DNA from: Dallia pectoralis
Taxonomy: Eukaryota; Chordata; Actinopteri; Esociformes; Umbridae
Length of the DNA stretch: 64,000 nt
Assembly: GCA_029465975.1 (NCBI GenBank)
Contig: CM055743.1
Span: 17,775,507-17,839,506 of the forward strand
Reading direction: 5' to 3'
In this document: positions 12,873 to 24,509 of the stretch, piece after piece
Layout of the letters: every line of letters starts with the position of its first letter
How positions within the stretch are numbered: position 1 is the stretch's first letter
The notes under the pieces: model-generated
The model's database searches: none
Seen by the model: only the letters and a program-made list of their open reading frames with translations
What the model was told of the DNA's origin: nothing
Made by a program: the position numbers and the translations under genes

Positions 12873-14159
12873 TTGCACGGCTGCGCTGTGACTGAGGTTG
12901 GCATGGCGGGTAGTTCGGATGGTAGCGAGATGGATATGCCGGAGTACAGTGAGGGGTTTGATAAGGATGAGGGGGGAGAAGTACCTGGGGTTAAGGTAAC
13001 TTGGAAGGGGAAGAATGAGAGGAAGCGGATTAGGAAAGACGGTGAGTCGATATCGGATGGGGATGACAAGAGGAGTGCGGAGCGAAAGGGTCGGGATAAT
13101 GGGCGAGAGCAGGTGGAGGAGTGGAAAGTTATGGTTGTGTTCTCCGAGCCGACAAGGAAAGTAATGCATCCGATAGCGTTGTCCAAGGCTATTAAAGCAG
13201 AGGTGGGGCCGGTTAGAGATGCGATGTGTGTTGGATATGGGAGAGTACTGATTTTTGGTGTAAATATGTGTCAGCAAGAGAAATTAATGGCGTTGACGTC
13301 ACTGAATGGTGCGAATGTGAAGTGTCATGTGCCGGGTGGAAGGGCTAAGATTAGGGGGGTGATTACGGGGGTGCCGCTGGATGTATCGATGGAGGAATTT
13401 AAGAAAGAGGTAAAGGGAGGACGGGTAGTGGAGGCAAAACGCATGACAAATAAGAATAAAGGGAACGGGGAGGAGAGCCCAACTGTGCTGGTGGAGTTTG
13501 AGGGGCATTTACCCAGTAGAGTGTGTTTGGGGTGTGTGAGTTACTATGTGAGGGAGTTTGTGCCGGCACCGCTGAGGTGCTTTAAGTGCCAACGTATGGG
13601 ACATGTGGCGAGTGTGTGCAAGGGGCAGTGTCGGTGTGCCAAATGTGGGGGCCCACATGAGTATGGGAAGTGTGAACCACAGGCAAAATTAAGGTGCTGT
13701 AACTGCGGCGGGGAGCATAGTGCGGCATATGGGGGGTGTAGTGTTCAGAGAAAGGAGGCAGAGGTACAGAGGTATAAGATAGTGAATAAGGTGACATATG
13801 CAGAGGCAGTGAGGAAAAGCCAAGGCAGCGGGAGGGAAGAGGTAACAAGGGTCCAGGAACAGCCAGGTTTGATCACACGTAGAGTGGAGGGGGATGTGGT
13901 GGAGGGTGGAGATAAGAAGTGTAGTCATGAGGGTTGCTCAGTTACAGAAGAGACACTAGTGGTGAAACGGGTGGATTTTTTAGCCTTTATCTGTCATATT
14001 CTTAATAAGAGTGAGCAGGTAAAGAAGAAGTCAGCACGTATTGATATGGTGGTTAGGGCTGCTAAGGAGTTTATGGGGATTATGGAAGTAACAGGGGAGA
14101 TGTTACATGGGATGTTAGCACAGCCTAAGAGTGGGGATGTGGAGAGTAGTAGTAGGTGA
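12873..14159 (+). CDS. LINE ORF1, nucleic-acid-binding gag-like protein
   Basis: 428 codons from the first Met; a second Met at 12903 opens a more typical acidic N-terminus. The N-terminal third is charged and low in complexity. Around residues 236-290 are three zinc-knuckle-like clusters: CFKCQRMGHVASVC, then CAKCGGPHEYGKC, then a third Cys/His cluster with wider spacing. This is the usual ORF1 arrangement in I- and Jockey-group LINEs, where the protein binds the element RNA. The TGA stop shares its last base with the ORF2 start (TGATG at 14157-14161). Confidence 0.85.
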   Translation: MHGCAVTEVGMAGSSDGSEMDMPEYSEGFDKDEGGEVPGVKVTWKGKNERKRIRKDGESISDGDDKRSAERKGRDNGREQVEEWKVMVVFSEPTRKVMHPIALSKAIKAEVGPVRDAMCVGYGRVLIFGVNMCQQEKLMALTSLNGANVKCHVPGGRAKIRGVITGVPLDVSMEEFKKEVKGGRVVEAKRMTNKNKGNGEESPTVLVEFEGHLPSRVCLGCVSYYVREFVPAPLRCFKCQRMGHVASVCKGQCRCAKCGGPHEYGKCEPQAKLRCCNCGGEHSAAYGGCSVQRKEAEVQRYKIVNKVTYAEAVRKSQGSGREEVTRVQEQPGLITRRVEGDVVEGGDKKCSHEGCSVTEETLVVKRVDFLAFICHILNKSEQVKKKSARIDMVVRAAKEFMGIMEVTGEMLHGMLAQPKSGDVESSSR

Positions 14160-17100
14160 TGTCACTGGTGCTGTTACAATGGAATGCAAGAAGTTTAGTA
14201 GCTAATGGGCAGGAGTTTAAGAGGTATGTATATGGGTTAGATGTAGTGCCAAATGTTATCTGTGTGCAGGAAACTTGGCTAAAACCTATGCTGGACTTTG
14301 TAATTCCAGGGTTCCATGCGGTTAGGAAGGATAGGATAGAGGGTGGAGGTGGGGGTTGTGCTACGTTCGTTAAAGACGGGCTGGCGTACAGAGTTGTGGA
14401 GGTAAAGGATGCGGAGTGTGTAGGGATAGAGGTGTGCAGGAATGAAGGCAGCATTGTGGTGCTGAATTTCTATAACCCCTGTAAGCCCCTAAGTGCAGAG
14501 AAGATGGAGGGAATTGGTAGGGGTGGTGGGGGTGGTAAGGTGATTTGGTGTGGTGATTTTAATGCTCATAATGAAATATGGGGAAGTGGACACACTGATG
14601 GTAATGGGGCTGTGGTAGAGGAATATATGGAGGGTTGTGGAATGGTATGTGTTAATGATGGGGGTGGTACAAGGGTAAATGTAGTTACAGGGATTGAATC
14701 ATGTTTAGATTTGATGTGGGTGTCTGCGTCTATGGCAGGGAGGTGTGAGTGGCGTGTGATGAGAGACTCTACTGTAGGGAGTGATCACTACCCCATTGTT
14801 GGTAGGTTTGAGGTTGGTGTGTGTATGGAGAGCAGAGGGCATGTCAAGAGGTGGTGTTTTGAGAAGGCTGATTGGGATAAGTTCCAGTATTTGTGTGAAA
14901 GGGAGGGGCGGGAGTTGACATTGGAGGGATCAGTTAATGAATGTGCTCAGGAACTGACAAGTATGCTAGTGGCAGCAGCAGAGGTGGCTATTCCAGTCAG
15001 TAAGGGAGGTGGTAGGAGGAGGGTGGTACCGTGGTGGACTGATGAGTGTTCCAAAAGAGTACGTGAGAGGGATAAGGCGTTTAGGGCACTGAGGAGAAGC
15101 ATGTCAGATACGAAAGTATTGGAATATCAATGTAGAAGGGCCGAGGCTAGGAGAACGGTAAAGAGGGCTAAAAGGGACGCATGGCGTGAGTTCTGCTCTA
15201 CCATTGGGAGGGGGACGGACATTGGCAGGGTGTGGAAAATGTTTAGGAAGATGTTGGGTAAAGGAGGAAATGCGGAAATACCAGTGTTGGTGGTGGGGGA
15301 TGCTATTGCTATGACGGGTAAGGAAAAGGCGGATGCGCTTGGGGTAGCGTTTGCGAAGGTTCACAGTGGTGATCACCTATGTGAGGAGAGTAAGAGGAGG
15401 AGATGTGAGATGTTAAAACAGAAGGGAGATGTGTTGTTGAAGAAGGTGGGGACAGGTGAGGTGATGGATGCTGAATTCACTAGGTTTGAGCTGACGAGGG
15501 CATTGGTGGGATGTAGGCGTTCGGCACCGGGAGAGGATAGGGTATGCTACGAGATGGTGAAGAAGGCCCCGGATAATGTAAAGGAAGCTATAGTAGGGCT
15601 GTTCAACAAGGTGTGGAGGACTGGGGTGCTGCCGGATGGGTGGAAGCAGGCGGTAGTGCTGCCGTTTGCCAAACCGGGGAAAGATCCAGGGAAGGTGGAT
15701 AGCTACAGGCCAATAGCGTTGACCTCCAACTTATGTAAGCTGATGGAAAAGATGATTGTTAAAAGTATGATGTTCTTCCTGGAGAGTAGGGGCTTGATGA
15801 GTGAAGCGCAGAGTGGGTTCAGGAGAGGGAGGTCCACTATGGATGCACTGGTGGTGGTTAGTACAGAGATTGCCAAGGCTCTTGCTATGAAGGAGAAGAT
15901 GGTGGTGGTGTACTTTGATATAGAGGAGGCGTATGATACTATGTGGAGGGAAGGGGTGTTAATTAAGTTGAGTGCATTGGGTGTGAAGGGCAGAATGTAT
16001 AATTGGATTCTGGATTTCTTGTTTGATAGGTACATACAGGTGAGGGTTGGGACGATATTGTCAGGGAGGTATGAGGTTGTAAATGGTACCCCACAGGGCA
16101 GTGTGATTAGCCCTGTGTTGTTTACATTAATGATTGATGATGTGTTTAGGGATGTAGGGAGAGGTATGGGTGTAGCACTGTATGCAGACGATGGGGCATT
16201 GTGGAAGAGAGGCAGGAATGAGAAGTTTGTGATGAGGAAGATGCAAGAGGCGGTGGATGTGGTGGAGGACTGGTCCAAGACATGGGGTTTTAGGATGTCG
16301 GTGGTTAAATCGTGTTTCATGGTGTACTCTAGGCGGATGGTGGGTGAGGTTCGGCTATATATGTATGGACAGGAATTAGGAAGGGTGTTAGAGTTTAAGT
16401 ATTTGGGGTTGTGGTTTGATGAGAGGCTTACGTGGAGGAAACATGTAGAGTTTATAGAGCAGAAGTGTAGGAAGGTGCTGAATCTGATGAGGGCAGTGGC
16501 AGGTGTAGATTGGGGGGCAGATAGGAAGACACTGATGTGTATGTATCAGGCACTGGTTAGATCCACGATGGACTATGGGTGTTTTATTTATGGTGCTGCG
16601 GCCAAGACGGTGCTACAGAGATTGGATAGGGTGCAATCACGAGCACTAAGGCTATGTGTGGGGGCTATCAGGACCACTCCGGTGGTGGTGTTGCAGGTGG
16701 ACACAGGGGAATTGCCATTGAGGTTGAGGAGGGACAAGTTGGCACTGGCGTATTGGGCCAGGTTGAAGGGGTGTGCTAAAAGCCACACTGCGGTTGTGGC
16801 AACTAGGGAGTGTTGGGAGAGGGACAAGGCTAGTCTGAGGATGTATGGGTGGACAATTGGGCAGAAAGTGATAGAGTACGGCTTGGAGGGCATAGAGGTA
16901 GGGCCGGCGATAGCATTAGGGCCTATCCCTCCGTGGATGTTTCCAACGCCAAGTGTGGATGTGGGCATGATGCTGGAGAGGAGGGAGTGGGGAGAGGGGG
17001 AGGTGAGCGTGTTTGTGGAGAGGTATGTCTGCAGACATTTTTATGGGTTTGTAAGGGTGTATACTGATGGGTCTAAGGTAGTGAATGGTGGTAGAGTGGG

Positions 17101-17910
17101 TGCTGGAGTGCATGTCCCTGAGTTCAGTGTGAGTGTCAGTCAAAGAGTCACTGATAATGTGTCGGTGTATACAGCAGAGATGGTGGCTGTGATCATTGGG
17201 TTGAGATGGGTGGAGGATGTGGCACCATGTAGGGTGGTGATATGTTCAGACTCAGCAGCAGTGTTGAGTAGTGTAATGGATGGTAGGTCTGATAGGGAGG
17301 ACATACTGGGTGAAATGATGGGGATATTGCTGAGGTTGGAGAGACAGGGGTAGTGGTGAGGTTTTGTTGGGTGCCCGCTCATGCTGGAGTGGAGGGTAAC
17401 GAGGTGGCTGACCTGGTGGCAAAGAGTGCTGTAAGGAGGACTGAGGTGGATGTCAGGGTGGCGTTGGGGCGCAGGGAGGTTAAGGCGTTGATTCGTGAAG
17501 CAGGGATTGCAGTGTGGGAGAGACAGTGGGGAGAAGGTGGTAAAGGCAGGCACTTCCGGGGTATACATAGGTCAGTGAGGGAGGTTGTGGGCATGATAGG
17601 TTGTAGAAGGGAAGAGGTGGTGTGGAGTAGGTTAAGGTATGGGCACACAGGGTTGAATGGCACATTGAGAGTTGTGGCAAAACATGACACAGGTTTGTGT
17701 GATAGGTGTGAGGTGGAGGAAACGGTTGAGCATGTGCTGTTTTTCTGTGGGAGGTATGATATGGATAGGGAGGTTATGTATGGTAGTGTTAGGGAGACTA
17801 AGAGGGGTTGGGACTTAGGTGGGGTGCTTGGGGGTGGAAAAGGGAAGGAGGCAGTAATGAAGGCATTATTTCTTTTTCTCAGGAACACGGGGCTCTACAG
17901 GAGAATATAG
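14159..17910 (+). pseudogene. LINE ORF2: APE endonuclease, reverse transcriptase, RNase H, with one frameshift
   Basis: The endonuclease (about residues 1-220) shows LLQWNARSL, CVQETWL, GDFNAH and SDHYPI. The reverse transcriptase (about 480-740) shows YFDIEEAYD, NGTPQGSVISP and the catalytic LYADDGALW. RNase H starts near residue 960 with VYTDGSKV and ICSDSAAV. The frame stops at 17351-17353, yet the next frame (to 17910) continues with WVPAHAGVEGNEVAD, the C-terminal RNase H motif, and a terminal C-x2-C...H...C cluster. One base is therefore missing near the G run 17347-17350. This could be true decay or a base-calling error; everything else is intact. Confidence 0.85.
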
Positions 17911-18011
17911 CAGGAAGGCTGTGACCGGCCTCACACTCCAGTGCGGTAGGTGGCGGTATATGCACCTTAAGTTGGTTGCGATCTGCCATTAAATAAAAAG
18001 AAGAAGAAGAA

Positions 18012-18033
18012 GAATATACTGAGCATGCGCGTT
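18012..18033 (+). repeat. Right target-site duplication of the I-type LINE
   Basis: Copy of 12785-12806 with a C-to-A change, which turns the NRF1-type core TGCGCATGCGC into GAGCATGCGC. It lies directly after the AAG-rich tail and about 1 kb before the ssr2 start codon. Confidence 0.8.
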
Positions 18034-18083
18034 ACGCTTAATGTGTTCCTTACTGTTTGTGACACGAAAGGATTCACGCCGAA
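18034..18083 (+). other. ssr2: Possible ssr2 5' untranslated first exon
   Basis: The ssr2 start codon abuts a splice acceptor at 19013, so a non-coding first exon must lie upstream. A reasonable donor, CGAAG followed by GTAAAA, ends at 18083, just downstream of the NRF1-like motif and the LINE tail. The transcription start cannot be placed from sequence. 18084-19013 would then be intron 1; it is AT-rich with nothing else recognisable. Confidence 0.35.
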
Positions 18084-19013
18084 GGTAAAACACCTCACTC
18101 ATTATTCAGTTTTTGGCCGTTGTTTAAGTGCCATTTACCTTATTATTGTAATACCCAACATACTCACAGGAAGTAACTGTATTTAATAACTATTAACAAT
18201 TAACCAGATTATTGTTTTATATATTATAAAATCGGATAAAACTGTAGTTGGGTTCAGTCTTGCTTGTTGTACACGTAAGCGTAAGCTTTGCCTGCAGATG
18301 TATTAGCTAAGCTAGTTTGATGCTAACTACGTTTAGACTTATTGGCACCTCATAACGTCTATCTGCAACTGTGAATACAGTTTTTCAATTAATAATAATA
18401 AGAATTTCTTATAATAAATTAAATTGTATAGGTTTCGTTCATAAAATTTGGCCTTGTATTGCCTATTGGTCATTACATTATTAGCACCAGTCAGTAGCTG
18501 TAGCAAGGTAGCTGTACTAGCTACACAATAGGCTTAATTCGTAGACATTCATTCATTAGTATACAACTATTGACATAATATAATGTTACTACAAAAGAGC
18601 CTTTCTTAATATAGTTAAGAATGATGCTTATGTAGCTACCTAGTTACTACTGCTACTAGCCTGCTAACCTGGCTAACAGTATAACCAATAATGACATGTA
18701 CACGTAGATCTGGACTGCTGTGATTTGCTTAATTGGCTGCTCTTTTATATTCGTCTGTCTGATGCATAATATTATATATCAATATTAATGTTACCTACTT
18801 ACTGTATGTAGCTGCCAAATTGTTATATGCAGCTGTTTTAGATAAACGGATGTTAATACTTTATTATTTTTATATTTTTTCTGTTTCTAGTGGGTGGTTA
18901 TGTCAAATAGGACTTGTTTATATACTACACATTTCAACTAGGACCTGTTTGAATTCATTGACTTACACATAGTTGAAATGAACTTGGGTTTGCATTGCAT
19001 TTTTCTATTGCAG

Positions 19014-21477
19014 ATGAGAGCCCTGTACGTGTTTTCTTTGCTGGCTCTGCTGAGTCTGGGGACAGGGGAGGAGGGGGCTCGTCTGCTGGCCTCCAAGTCC
19101 CTGTTGAACCGTTATGCCGTGGAGGGTCGTGACCTCACGCTGCAGTACAACATCTACAACGTTGGAAGCAGGTATTGTTACAGCCACCCGGACCAAAACT
19201 CTGTACAGATCCTGAAGTGTGCCGTTTTATACTCGCATTTGGACCGACTCAAGTGGATCTGAGGCTTTCAGTCATTCTAAATCTCTGCCCCACAGTGCCG
19301 CTCTGGAGGTGGAGCTCTCCGACGACTCGTTCCCCCTGAGGATTTTGGGATCGTCTCCGGAATGCTGAATGTGAAATGGGATAGGATTGCCCCGTATTCT
19401 TTAATGCCACACAATTCTGACACTTGACCATTTGTTTTAATGTAGGATTTTATTAGCTTATTTTTTGCTACCGCTAAAAGCAGCTTCTACCTATACCTGA
19501 GTCCAAAGAAGTCATAAAACATGACACAATTCTGAACCTGAATAACGGGACATGGGTGATTTAACCAATTCTAGAGGTGTGATTATATGACCTTTACCTG
19601 CTGTAAGTTTAAACCACCCTGGTATCTCTAGCCGCTATCAGTTTTCTCTGTTTGAGCCTTAACCCTGATCCTCTTCAGTGCTAGCAATGTCTCTCACACT
19701 GTGGTACTGCGCCCCCTGAAGGCAGGATACTTCAACTTTACCTCTGCCTCGGTCAGCTACCTGGCCCAGGAGGGCGGAGAAGTCATGGTAAGAGAGAACA
19801 GAATCTGCGTTGATGATCACAGCCTGTGTTCATAAAACCGCTATAGGACAAATATAACCATTGTTAGACATGCTTCATAACTTCCCTAATCGATACTTGT
19901 GTCCTCCGAATAATATTTCAAGTCGTCCAGTTGAGATTTTGCAATGGTTGTTTTGTAGCAGCAAACTTAACCTGCCACACTGAACTTTTGCCGGATTTAA
20001 TTTCACGTGCATACTGTCGCATACTGTTCACTTGCCTACTATTCGCCTATATGGTTGTGATGTGGTCGGCTACACCTAAATCATTGTAGTGTGGTGGAGG
20101 CTTCTTGCTACACATTTCAGACATGGGTGGATTTCTTTTGGAGGACATCTATCCACCTGTGTTTCCCCCCCACAGGTTGGCTACACCAGTGCCCCCGGAC
20201 AGGGTGGAATCTTGGCACAGCGAGAGTTTGACAGGCGCTTCTCTCCACACTATGTAAGCTATAAATCGTTTCGAGGCACTGGAAGAGTTGTTATTGATTT
20301 CGCTCAAATACTTCAAAAAAAGTGCTTATAGTATGGGTGTTTTTGTTCGTGTAGTTCGTTTCTGGCTGTTGTTCTAGTCCCAGTTTAAGTCATTTTATCT
20401 GTACAGGCATGCTCAAGCGATAGAACTTTTCTAAGTTTTCGGAATTGGTGTCATCCGAGTTAAGCCCTTGTTCTTAAATGCAGAACTTTTTGAATGATTT
20501 TCTGAATATTACTGTAATAAGATTATTCAATTCATTTTATTTTCCTATTTGTTATGATATAAATAGTAGTAGTAGTTTTTTCACATGAAAAAAATGTCAT
20601 TTTGGCAGTGACTTAAACCACATACCACCTCCTCTCTCACCCTCCTCTCTCCCTGCCCTCTCACCCTCTCCCCTCCCCTGCCCTCTCACCCTCTCCCCAC
20701 CCCTGCCCTCTCACCCTCTCCCCACCCCTGCCCTCTCACCCTCTCCCCACCCCTGCCCTCTCACCCTCTCCCCACCCCTGCCCTCTCACCCTCTCCCCAC
20801 CCCTGCCCTCTCACCCTCTCCCCACCCCTGCCCTCTCACCCTCTCCCCACCCCTGCCCTCTCACCCTCTCCCCACCCCACCCCTGCCCTCTCACCCTCTC
20901 CCCACCCCTGCCCTCTCACCCTCTCCCCACCCCTGCCCTCTCACCCTCTCCCCACCCCTGCCCTCTCACCCTCTCCCCACCCCTGCCCTCTCACCCTCTC
21001 CCCACCCCTGCCCTCTCACCCTCTCCCCACCCCTGCCCTCTCACCACCCCTCCCCTCCCTCTCCCCACACCCTCCTCTCCCCTATCACCCTCTCCCTACT
21101 CCTCCCCTCTCACCCTCTCCCCACCCCTCCCCTCTCACCCTCCTCCCCACCCCTGCCCTCTCCCCTCCCCTCTCACCCCCTCTCCCCACAACTCCCCTCT
21201 CACTCTCCTCCCCACCCCTCCTCTCTCACCCTCCTCCCCACACCCTCCTCTCTCACTCTCCTCCCCACCCCTCCTCTCACCCCTCTCCCTCTCACCCCCT
21301 CCTCCCCACACCCTCCTCTCTCACCCTCCTCTCCCCACACCATCCTCTCACCCTTTCTTTGTGCAGTTGGACTGGGCTGCATTTGGTGTAATGACCCTTC
21401 CTTCCATTGGCATCCCACTGCTCCTTTGGTTTTCCAGCAAGAGAAAGTACGACTCGCCCAAAGCCAAGAAGAACTGA
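19014..21477 (+). CDS. ssr2: Signal sequence receptor subunit beta (TRAP-beta)
   Basis: Subunit of the translocon-associated protein complex, a single-pass ER membrane protein assisting Sec61 translocation. Coding exons: 19014-19171, 19296-19393, 19679-19787, 20176-20253, 21367-21477, all with GT-AG introns. The product has a signal peptide (about residues 1-18), a luminal domain with N-glycosylation sequons near residues 88 (NVS) and 104 (NFT), a membrane segment near 152-170 and a Lys-rich cytosolic tail ending KAKKN. It is collinear with vertebrate SSR2 and of the same length (about 184 residues). Oddity: exon 2 is one base short. Exons total 554 nt, not a multiple of three, and the frame breaks at the C run 19332-19336 while the conserved protein continues in the shifted frame. 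In a housekeeping gene this is probably a sequence error. Confidence 0.95.
20640..21050 (+). repeat. 25-bp pyrimidine-rich minisatellite in the last ssr2 intron
   Basis: About 15 nearly identical copies of a 25-bp unit of the form CTGCCCTCTCACCCTCTCCC plus CACCC. One 5-bp insertion occurs near 20873. More degenerate CCCTCTC sequence continues to the exon 5 acceptor at 21366, so the polypyrimidine tract of that acceptor merges into the repeat. Confidence 0.93.
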
Positions 21478-22038
21478 ACACTCTACCCGGGGACTAAATG
21501 GGGACTAAATGGGACTAGGTGGGGGCTGGGAGGGAAGGGCCAGGATTAGGGTCTAAAAACATGCCACTTTTTCACACTATTGTGCCGACACCAACTGTAC
21601 TAAATCAGATTATTTTCATTGTCACTTTGTCCGTTCCGACACAGGCTCATGATCCACGATGATGGAAGTACGTCCAGACTAAGGCAGTAAAGCTCTGATT
21701 GGTTCATTAGTGTGAAAAGGGGTGGGAGAATTAGTAGCTTAGAAGGGAATGGGATGGACCGTAACTAAATTACCCATATTGGGGGTAAAACCGAACAACC
21801 ATGTGGTTCTGGAGTGATCTGAGAATGGAAGATTACGGGCTTTGGACTATAACGTTAGAAGATGGAGAACGCGCTACGGTGTTCGTTGACGGTTGTTATT
21901 CTAAACACATGCTTATGCAGACGTGCAGGAGGCTGTCCACATCTGGACCGCAGCCCCACACGGCTCGAGTGACGTGATCAGCTGACCGTAGTCCATTATT
22001 TTCCAGAGTGTGTCTGGGTCAATCTCTATTGTTTAACA

Positions 22039-22044
22039 AATAAA
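22039..22044 (+). terminator. ssr2: Probable ssr2 polyadenylation signal
   Basis: AATAAA about 560 bp after the ssr2 stop codon, followed by a GT/T-rich stretch at 22050-22065. The 3' UTR would be about 21478-22065. Position and context fit; no transcript evidence is available. Confidence 0.5.
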
Positions 22045-22065
22045 CATGCGGGGTTTTGTAATGGG

Positions 22066-24509
22066 ATTCCTCTTGTACTTTATTCATCGCTGTTTATTTC
22101 GTGGGAGTTGTATCGACGTGTACACACCTTTTTGCACATGCTGTTTTGGCACATTGAAACTGACATGCAGGAGTTTCTCATTTTGACTGAAATGGAGAGT
22201 TGGGTCCGTTCATGATGGTGTATGCTAAAGCAGCGTGTGTTCAGCGCGTCTAAAGATGATTCTGTTTTCTTGACTTTATACGTTTTCATTGTGACAACAT
22301 AAAAATCTTAATTTATTCACCGCTGGTCGACGGAGTTCGAAATCTCAAAGGGAAAAATAAAATATGCAAATATTTCAAATAGCTAATATTTCAAAACTCC
22401 TGGACTTGCTGTGGTGCAACCAGTATTCTATACGTTATGTAATTATTTAATGTTTTCCAGTCAATTGTGTCAATCAGCACATTGCTCATTAGCTGGTCAT
22501 TATTGACCTATAATGTATAGTGCCTTGTAGTTGATTTAATGCAATATAATTAATTATGTTTCAAAATAAATTTTCTCATTTCAGTCTAGGAATGTGTCAA
22601 TGTGAAGCCATGAAGCGCTATGTCTTAGCCTTGCAGTGAAAGGGTTACTTACATTTGGGTAGTGAATGTGTTTACTGTGCTAACTGGGAAGTGAGGCTAC
22701 AATTGAAATGTATACAGAACATTCTCGGTTCTAGGTTTCACACAATAGACACACACAACTCTAAGGAACTGTCCAATTCTACCTCCCTTTAGTTTTTTTC
22801 AAATGAAACCAATTCCAACCTCAAAAGGTGGATGTGCAACAAGAAAGCATAAACAATAGGTAGGTTTTAGAATGTTTCCCAAGAATAACACGCGGTGCAT
22901 TTTAAAGTCCATTGAAATGCAAAATATGATACAACTGTGAATCTGTCTAGAAAATAGATATTTTTTAAACTGACTTATCCAGGCTAGAAGGACACTGGTC
23001 AGGGAGGCTATCAAGAAGCATATAGAAATCATACAAGTTACGTCTTAGCCCAGGTGCTTCGCATTAGTGGCCATCGAGAGAGTGTATAAAAAAACACAAA
23101 ACAGTTATATAGTCTGATGAGATTAGAGCTTTTTCGTCTCAACGCTAAGCATTATGTTTGGCAAAAACTATCCGTACACATTATTCTGGGAACACCCTCC
23201 CAACCGTTAAGCGTGGTGTTGGCAGCATCATGCTGTGGGGCTGCTTCTCAGCTTAGCAGTAACGATAGAGGACTGGTCAAGATTGAGGAAGAGCAAAGTG
23301 CTGAGAAGTCCTTAACGAAAAACTGTTCCAGAGCACACAGGATTCAACTTTACACAGCCAAAAAAACACTGCAGTGGCTTTTGCTTGTTCTCAGTATTAA
23401 GATTTCAAACAATTTACAGATTACATTTTTAATCACTATGACATTGTGAACCTTTGTGTGTTCATCAGTGGCAAACATCTTATTAAATACATATTTATTT
23501 CATTTTGTCAAACAATTAAATGTGGTCACATCCAAGGGGGAGAGGCACTGTGTGTCAATGTCAGTTATTGGCTTATAGGTGGTTGTGGAGCGTTGCTTTG
23601 GGGCGAAGAGCGGTCAGCGGTTATAGTTTGACCCACCGTAGATGAGGTGGTCACTATTTGATCAAGGGGAATTGTTACATTGGGTCTCTGCAGAAAGTGA
23701 CATCACGGTTTGGCATTGGGCGGGGGAAGTAGCGGTCTCAAGCTTGTTGGCCTCTCTTGAATCTGTTCATAGATGCTGGCCCCGTGGTCATTGGTCAAAC
23801 GTCGATCCGAAAATGGTTGCTGGAAGACCCCGTGTTGGAACGGAAGAAAAGACAAGAGGGGATCTCCACTTTGCTGTAGAAACAAATACAACACCATTAA
23901 TTTCGTTTATTTTTTAAGACAATTTATTTTGCTTCTAGAAATGTCATTTTATCAACAAAAAAATGTAAATCCAGATTAACGTCAATTGTTTGGGAATTCC
24001 ACCATATTCAGTTTTTGTAACATTTTACTAAATTGTTGTAATACGATTTTACAGTAACAGCAGGTGTAAAATATTAGCATTTTTGGGGTCAGTCTTAAGG
24101 AATTATAAGATCCTTAAAAAACAGTTGCATCTGGTTTCTGTCCAACACCTCTGTTGTTTGGTTTTTAAATACCTGAACATTTCTCTCCGGTCGAGGGGGG
24201 GCGTTACTGGCCCTGGGAGGGGGTCTGGAAGGCAGGTTTGGAGCCACCCGAGGTGGAAGAGGGACGTGACTGGGGCTCTGTTTTGTCCCTCTTACGTTCA
24301 CCTCTGAGTAGAGGTGATTCCAGTTGTCTGCAAACGATGTGGATGCATTGCAATACGTTAATAGCGGTTTATTTTCATTGTTCACAGTACTTCATCAATA
24401 AATAAGAAAATTATAAAAATAAAACCAAAAACTTAACAGCTTTTAACGCTTAAATGGGAACATATCCTAATGGGTATTTTGTGGTCAAATCAGGCCTGCT
24501 GCCCATTGC
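22066..24509. other. Intergenic region between the convergent ssr2 and SH2 gene
   Basis: AT-rich intergenic DNA between two genes transcribed towards each other. It contains a decayed Tc1 fragment (listed separately). TTTATT at 24368-24373 reads AATAAA on the minus strand and could end the SH2 transcript. Nothing else recognised. Confidence 0.5.
23110..23360 (+). mobile_element. Tc1-like transposase fragment
   Basis: The stretch around 23205-23250 (GTGGTGTTGGCAGCATCATG and the following bases) is the hallmark of fish Tc1 transposase genes, encoding the G-G-S-I-M-L-W-G-C block. Flanking sequence also follows the order of the Tc1 catalytic region. Frames are broken and no terminal repeats were found, so this is a dead internal fragment. 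Confidence 0.7.

Larger units (their letters stand above)
12807..18011 (+). mobile_element. I/Nimb-type non-LTR retrotransposon, nearly full length
   Basis: The element contains, in order, a short 5' leader, ORF1 with zinc knuckles, ORF2 with APE endonuclease, reverse transcriptase and RNase H, a short 3' UTR and an A-rich AAG-repeat tail (about 17992-18011). A 22-bp target duplication flanks it. RNase H downstream of RT, with ORF1 CCHC motifs, is typical of the I group (I, Nimb), which is known in fishes. Only one reading-frame break is visible (near 17350), so it looks young. It separates the likely ssr2 promoter from its former upstream DNA. Confidence 0.85.

Noticed and set aside
12626..13277. 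Long minus-strand frames (186 and 205 codons)
   Set aside because: They are antisense to LINE ORF1 and its leader, Ser/Pro/Leu-rich shadows caused by the G-rich sense strand. The same applies to antisense frames at 15703-16320 and 17140-17888.
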